Assembly (NCBI GenBank): GCA_027021185.1
Contig: JALUUU010000180.1
Coordinates: 1-32,938 of the forward strand
Reading direction: 5' to 3'
DNA length: 32,938 nucleotides
Source: an archaeon
Lineage (GTDB): Archaea > Hydrothermarchaeota > Hydrothermarchaeia > Hydrothermarchaeales > JALUUU01
Shown: positions 31,652 through 32,938 of the stretch, one piece after another
Layout of the letters: each line of letters opens with the position of its first letter
Position numbering within the stretch: position 1 is the stretch's first letter
Position numbers and translations under genes: made by a program
Notes under the pieces: model-generated
Seen by the model: only the letters and a program-made list of their open reading frames with translations
Told to the model about the DNA's origin: nothing
Databases searched by the model: none

Positions 31652-32938
31652 CTACCTTACCCCCTTCCTATTATCGGCCAGCTTCTTTTTCACAGATATG
31701 TGTCTTCTTTTTGAGGTCATAACCTCGCTTGTATTCCTGGAGACAATCTCATAAAGCAATGCCCGCTTTCCGTCTTTTTTCCTCAGCAACCTTCCTAGCC
31801 GCTGCCTGTACTCCCTGGTGCTCCCTGTACCACTTAGGATGATCCCGACATTGGCCTCGGGCACATCTATTCCCTCATCCAGTACTTTGGAGGTTACTAT
31901 AACCCTGTACAAGCCCTCTTTGAACCGCGCTAGATTGTACCTCCTCTCCTCTTTCTTGGTTCTGTGGGTTATGGCAGGAATGAGAAATAATCTGCTTATT
32001 CTTTGAACGAGTTTATTGTGTTCGGTGAAAATCAGCACCCTGTCCCTGGAGTGCCTTTTCAAAAGTTCTCTTAAAGCCTTCAACTTTGCCTCTGAGTTAA
32101 AGGCTATAACCCTTGCCTTATGTCGGGCCAGCAGAGCCTCCCTCGCCTTAGGATCTCTTCCCGAAAGCATGACAAATCGTCTAAAGTCGGCAGGGGTTCG
32201 GATGAGTATTCCCCGTTTATTTATGTATCTCCGAAATATCTTGCTGTATCCGTCATACTCTTCTTTCTCTTCCGGAGTAAGCTCAGTCTTTATTATTTTA
32301 AGATCATACTCAGCCAGATGCTCTCCGGCCAGCTCCTGCACAGAAACCTCATAGACCTTACCACCAACCAGATGTGGCAGATTCGTGTGAAGGCCGTCCT
32401 CTCTCTCATAGGTAGCTGTTAGACCCATCCTGTAAGGCGAAACAAAGAGCTCCGCCACAGCAGAATAGCTGGGCGCGGGTAAGTGGTGGACCTCGTCAAA
32501 AATCAAAAAAAGATATTTGTTACCCAGCTGCTCTGCTCTGAGGTGGGCAGAGTCATAGGTGGCTATGGTTAATGCCTCTACCTCGTGCTTTCCCCCGCCG
32601 AATATCCCTACTTTCACTTCCAGCTCTTTTCTAAGCCTCTCGGCCCACTGCTCTAAGAGGTCTATTGTAGGTACCACAACAAGGCAGGGCTCATTAATCT
32701 GGTAAATCGCCTCAACGGCGACGAAGGTCTTACCAGCCCCCGTGGGTAAGACGATGGTACCCCATTTACCTGCTTTTTTCCATGCTAGGAGGGCTTTAGT
32801 TTGATAGTCCCTCAGCTTGGCCTTTGGCTTGCCAAATCTAGGACACGGCGGCGGATCCAGCACAGTATCTTCGAAGGGAACGCCAGACCCCCGTAGGTAA
32901 TCTGTAATATCCCTGTAATGCAGGGCTAAAGCCCTGTA
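31652..32938 (-). CDS. xpb: XPB-family DNA repair helicase (5' part beyond the right edge)
   Basis: The frame stays open to the window edge. The first visible residues read ALALHYRDITDYLRGSGVP then FEDTVLDPPPCPRFG, part of the N-terminal damage-recognition region. So the GTG at 32863 is not the true start. The SF2 core is complete: Walker A LPTGAGKTFVAVE, DEVHHLPAP, GLTATYERED, the thumb-like insert, RED-type motifs, and motif VI YRQRLGRLLRKKDGK. Archaeal XPB unwinds or remodels damaged DNA with Bax1, encoded just downstream. About 430 residues are visible. Confidence 0.94.
   Translation of the reverse strand, partial: YRALALHYRDITDYLRGSGVPFEDTVLDPPPCPRFGKPKAKLRDYQTKALLAWKKAGKWGTIVLPTGAGKTFVAVEAIYQINEPCLVVVPTIDLLEQWAERLRKELEVKVGIFGGGKHEVEALTIATYDSAHLRAEQLGNKYLFLIFDEVHHLPAPSYSAVAELFVSPYRMGLTATYEREDGLHTNLPHLVGGKVYEVSVQELAGEHLAEYDLKIIKTELTPEEKEEYDGYSKIFRRYINKRGILIRTPADFRRFVMLSGRDPKAREALLARHKARVIAFNSEAKLKALRELLKRHSRDRVLIFTEHNKLVQRISRLFLIPAITHRTKKEERRYNLARFKEGLYRVIVTSKVLDEGIDVPEANVGIILSGTGSTREYRQRLGRLLRKKDGKRALLYEIVSRNTSEVMTSKRRHISVKKKLADNRKGVR

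Noticed and set aside
32921..32936. Perfect 16-base palindrome cagggctaaagccctg near the right edge
   Set aside because: It lies inside the xpb reading frame, which stays open to the edge with good family similarity; one palindrome in coding DNA is not evidence of a site.
1..32938. CRISPR array or defence island
   Set aside because: No regularly spaced repeats and no cas or known defence genes were seen on either strand.

Overview
This window reads as archaeal chromosome, probably from a euryarchaeal-type lineage. It encodes eukaryote-like ribosomal proteins eL8, eS28 and eL24, a Tfx-type regulator, HerA, NucS with a PCNA-binding tail, an archaeal XPB helicase with its Bax1 nuclease partner, Lhr, a RuBisCO-family protein and formylmethanofuran dehydrogenase subunits. 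A tRNA-Met carries an anticodon-loop intron. Many genes have a TATA-like box about 25-30 nt before the start codon, so leaderless mRNAs are probably common. I cannot name the genus. The Fwd and RuBisCO genes suggest an anaerobe with tetrahydromethanopterin-type C1 chemistry.

Layout. 1-1000: end of a fwdD-fwdA operon running off the left edge. 1038-1108: tRNA-Arg(TCG), then a large hairpin and a small AbrB-like gene. 1404-7663 (minus): a DedA-MarC-UPF0182-PfkB series split by a decayed IS66-type element (5052-6461). The element has perfect 8-bp target duplications and sits exactly at the marC stop codon. 7740-10406: Hsp20 and endonuclease V diverge from one tiny promoter, followed by HerA. 10449-14922: a GlcD/GlcF oxidoreductase pair diverges from a RuBisCO-ZIP transporter pair. 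14944-17197: three regulator-like genes (small winged helix, SufR-type sensor domain, internally duplicated HTH protein). 17490-19379: tRNA-Met, rpiA, a PHP phosphoesterase and a DUF488 protein. 19376-23078: Lhr helicase and the eL8-eS28-eL24 operon. 23202-26782: MTA/SAH deaminase, Dph6-like ligase and NAD synthetase. 26848-27880: small membrane protein and NucS. 27874-30073: tungstate transporter tupA-tupB diverging from a Tfx-family regulator. 30083 to the right edge: bax1 and xpb, with xpb truncated by the edge.

How the parts may work together. Tungstate uptake plus Tfx fits the need of formylmethanofuran dehydrogenase for W or Mo; Tfx was first described as a binder of the fmdECB promoter. 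A shared motif (TTTTGCCGTTA) lies upstream of both tfx and the duplicated-HTH gene, hinting at a common circuit. EndoV, NucS, HerA, Lhr and XPB-Bax1 are a dispersed set of DNA/RNA maintenance genes. The deaminase-Dph6-NadE operon could couple diphthamide synthesis to removal of its SAM by-products. I did not find a clear defence island, CRISPR array or prophage. The most unusual items are the RuBisCO with Cys at a normally Lys active-site position, the EndoV with Asn for the catalytic Asp, the shared promoter motifs, and the IS66 footprint.
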